From a virus: 22,295 nucleotides of DNA. A program made the translations under genes and the position numbers. The notes beneath the pieces were generated by a model. That model saw nothing but the letters and a program-made list of their open reading frames with translations. It was not told the DNA's origin and made no database searches. Shown here piece by piece: positions 22,020 to 22,295 of this stretch. Location: positions 1 through 22,295 of the IMG/VR virus record IMGVR_UViG_3300044701_003263; one strand, 5' to 3'. The number at the start of each line of letters is the position of its first letter. Positions within the stretch are counted from its first letter, which is position 1.

Positions 22020-22033
22020 TAACATATATAACA

Positions 22034-22295
22034 ATGAAATCTAGTCCAAAAAAAATAAAACTTTCTAAAAAAAATCCTTCTACTACAATTCCCGCTCCTT
22101 GTAAATGTGTTAAAAGTGAAGTTACAAGAATTTTAGCATCAAATGCGGGTGTATTAGATGAAGGTTTAGTACCCTTTGCTCGTAGTTTCCATGCAATCTT
22201 GATTAAAGAAGCAGAAGAGGATATTAACATAGATGTCAAAGAGCCATCTGAAGTTGAGAATTTTACACCAGAAAAAAATAAAGAAGATTTTGAAA
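22034..22295 (+). CDS. Unknown plus-strand protein, N-terminal part only
   Basis: ATG at 22034 is open to the window edge (87 codons). The protein is Lys-rich at the start (MKSSPKKIKLSKKNPSTTIP), has PCKCVKSEVTRILASNAGVL in the middle and is Glu-rich thereafter. The only gene on the plus strand, divergent from queC. A competing minus-strand frame (21976-22239) would overlap queC heavily and has hydrophobic low-complexity sequence, so this frame is preferred. No family recognised. Confidence 0.6.
   Translation, partial: MKSSPKKIKLSKKNPSTTIPAPCKCVKSEVTRILASNAGVLDEGLVPFARSFHAILIKEAEEDINIDVKEPSEVENFTPEKNKEDFE

Noticed and set aside
21976-22239. 87-residue minus-strand frame with a hydrophobic C-terminus upstream of queC
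   Set aside because: It overlaps queC by 34 bases and lies opposite the better plus-strand frame; its hydrophobic end comes from AT-rich sequence.

Overview
The window reads as one block of a contractile-tailed (T4-like, myovirus) phage genome. The evidence is a recognisable gp20-type portal, a gp15-type tail sheath stabiliser, and a long run of tail-fibre genes. It is AT-rich and very tightly packed, with most neighbouring genes overlapping by 1-4 bases or separated by a few bases. Every gene except one partial gene at the right edge is on the minus strand, so transcription runs from about 22009 down to 1. Few genes have a Shine-Dalgarno sequence; most starts follow A-rich leaders. This would fit a host such as Bacteroidota or another group with weak SD use, but the host cannot be fixed from this sequence.

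Right part (22009 to 15944, in transcription order): QueC (7-deazaguanine synthesis), a GT2-like glycosyltransferase, a stand-alone class II glutamine amidotransferase, a DUF366-like protein, a small protein with some resemblance to clamp-loader small subunits, a GroES-like co-chaperonin, a DUF2693-like protein, an unknown protein, a small CxxC zinc-finger protein and a DinG/XPD-type Fe-S helicase. The first four may form part of a DNA base-modification pathway built on 7-deazaguanine. The genes for the early steps and for base insertion (FolE, QueD, QueE, DpdA) are not in this window.

Middle (15916 to 12804): a gp15-like tail sheath stabiliser whose full frame has no ATG, GTG or TTG at its natural start and appears to begin at an ATT codon behind a good Shine-Dalgarno; a virion-type beta protein; and the portal. 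A small beta-sandwich protein (12782-12432) links to the fibre region.

Left part (12430 to 1): eight or more fibre or fibre-associated genes. They are mosaics of shared parts: a 31-32 residue Trp-rich stalk repeat found in five genes, an 80-residue module shared by two genes, an N-terminal 'IY-GD-LIY-F' motif shared by two, and a C-terminal 'QS-YD-L--KNP-T-Y-IV' ending shared by two. The candidate receptor-binding parts differ: a 21-copy Trp-type leucine-rich-like array (DUF285/BspA style), a 16-copy YadA-like SHAEG beta-roll, beta-sandwich ends and a glycine-rich domain. Small unknown genes sit between the fibre genes and may encode assembly factors. No RNA genes, insertion sequences, CRISPR arrays or integrase were seen, and no gene-free stretch exceeds 60 bases once the ATT-start gene is recognised.
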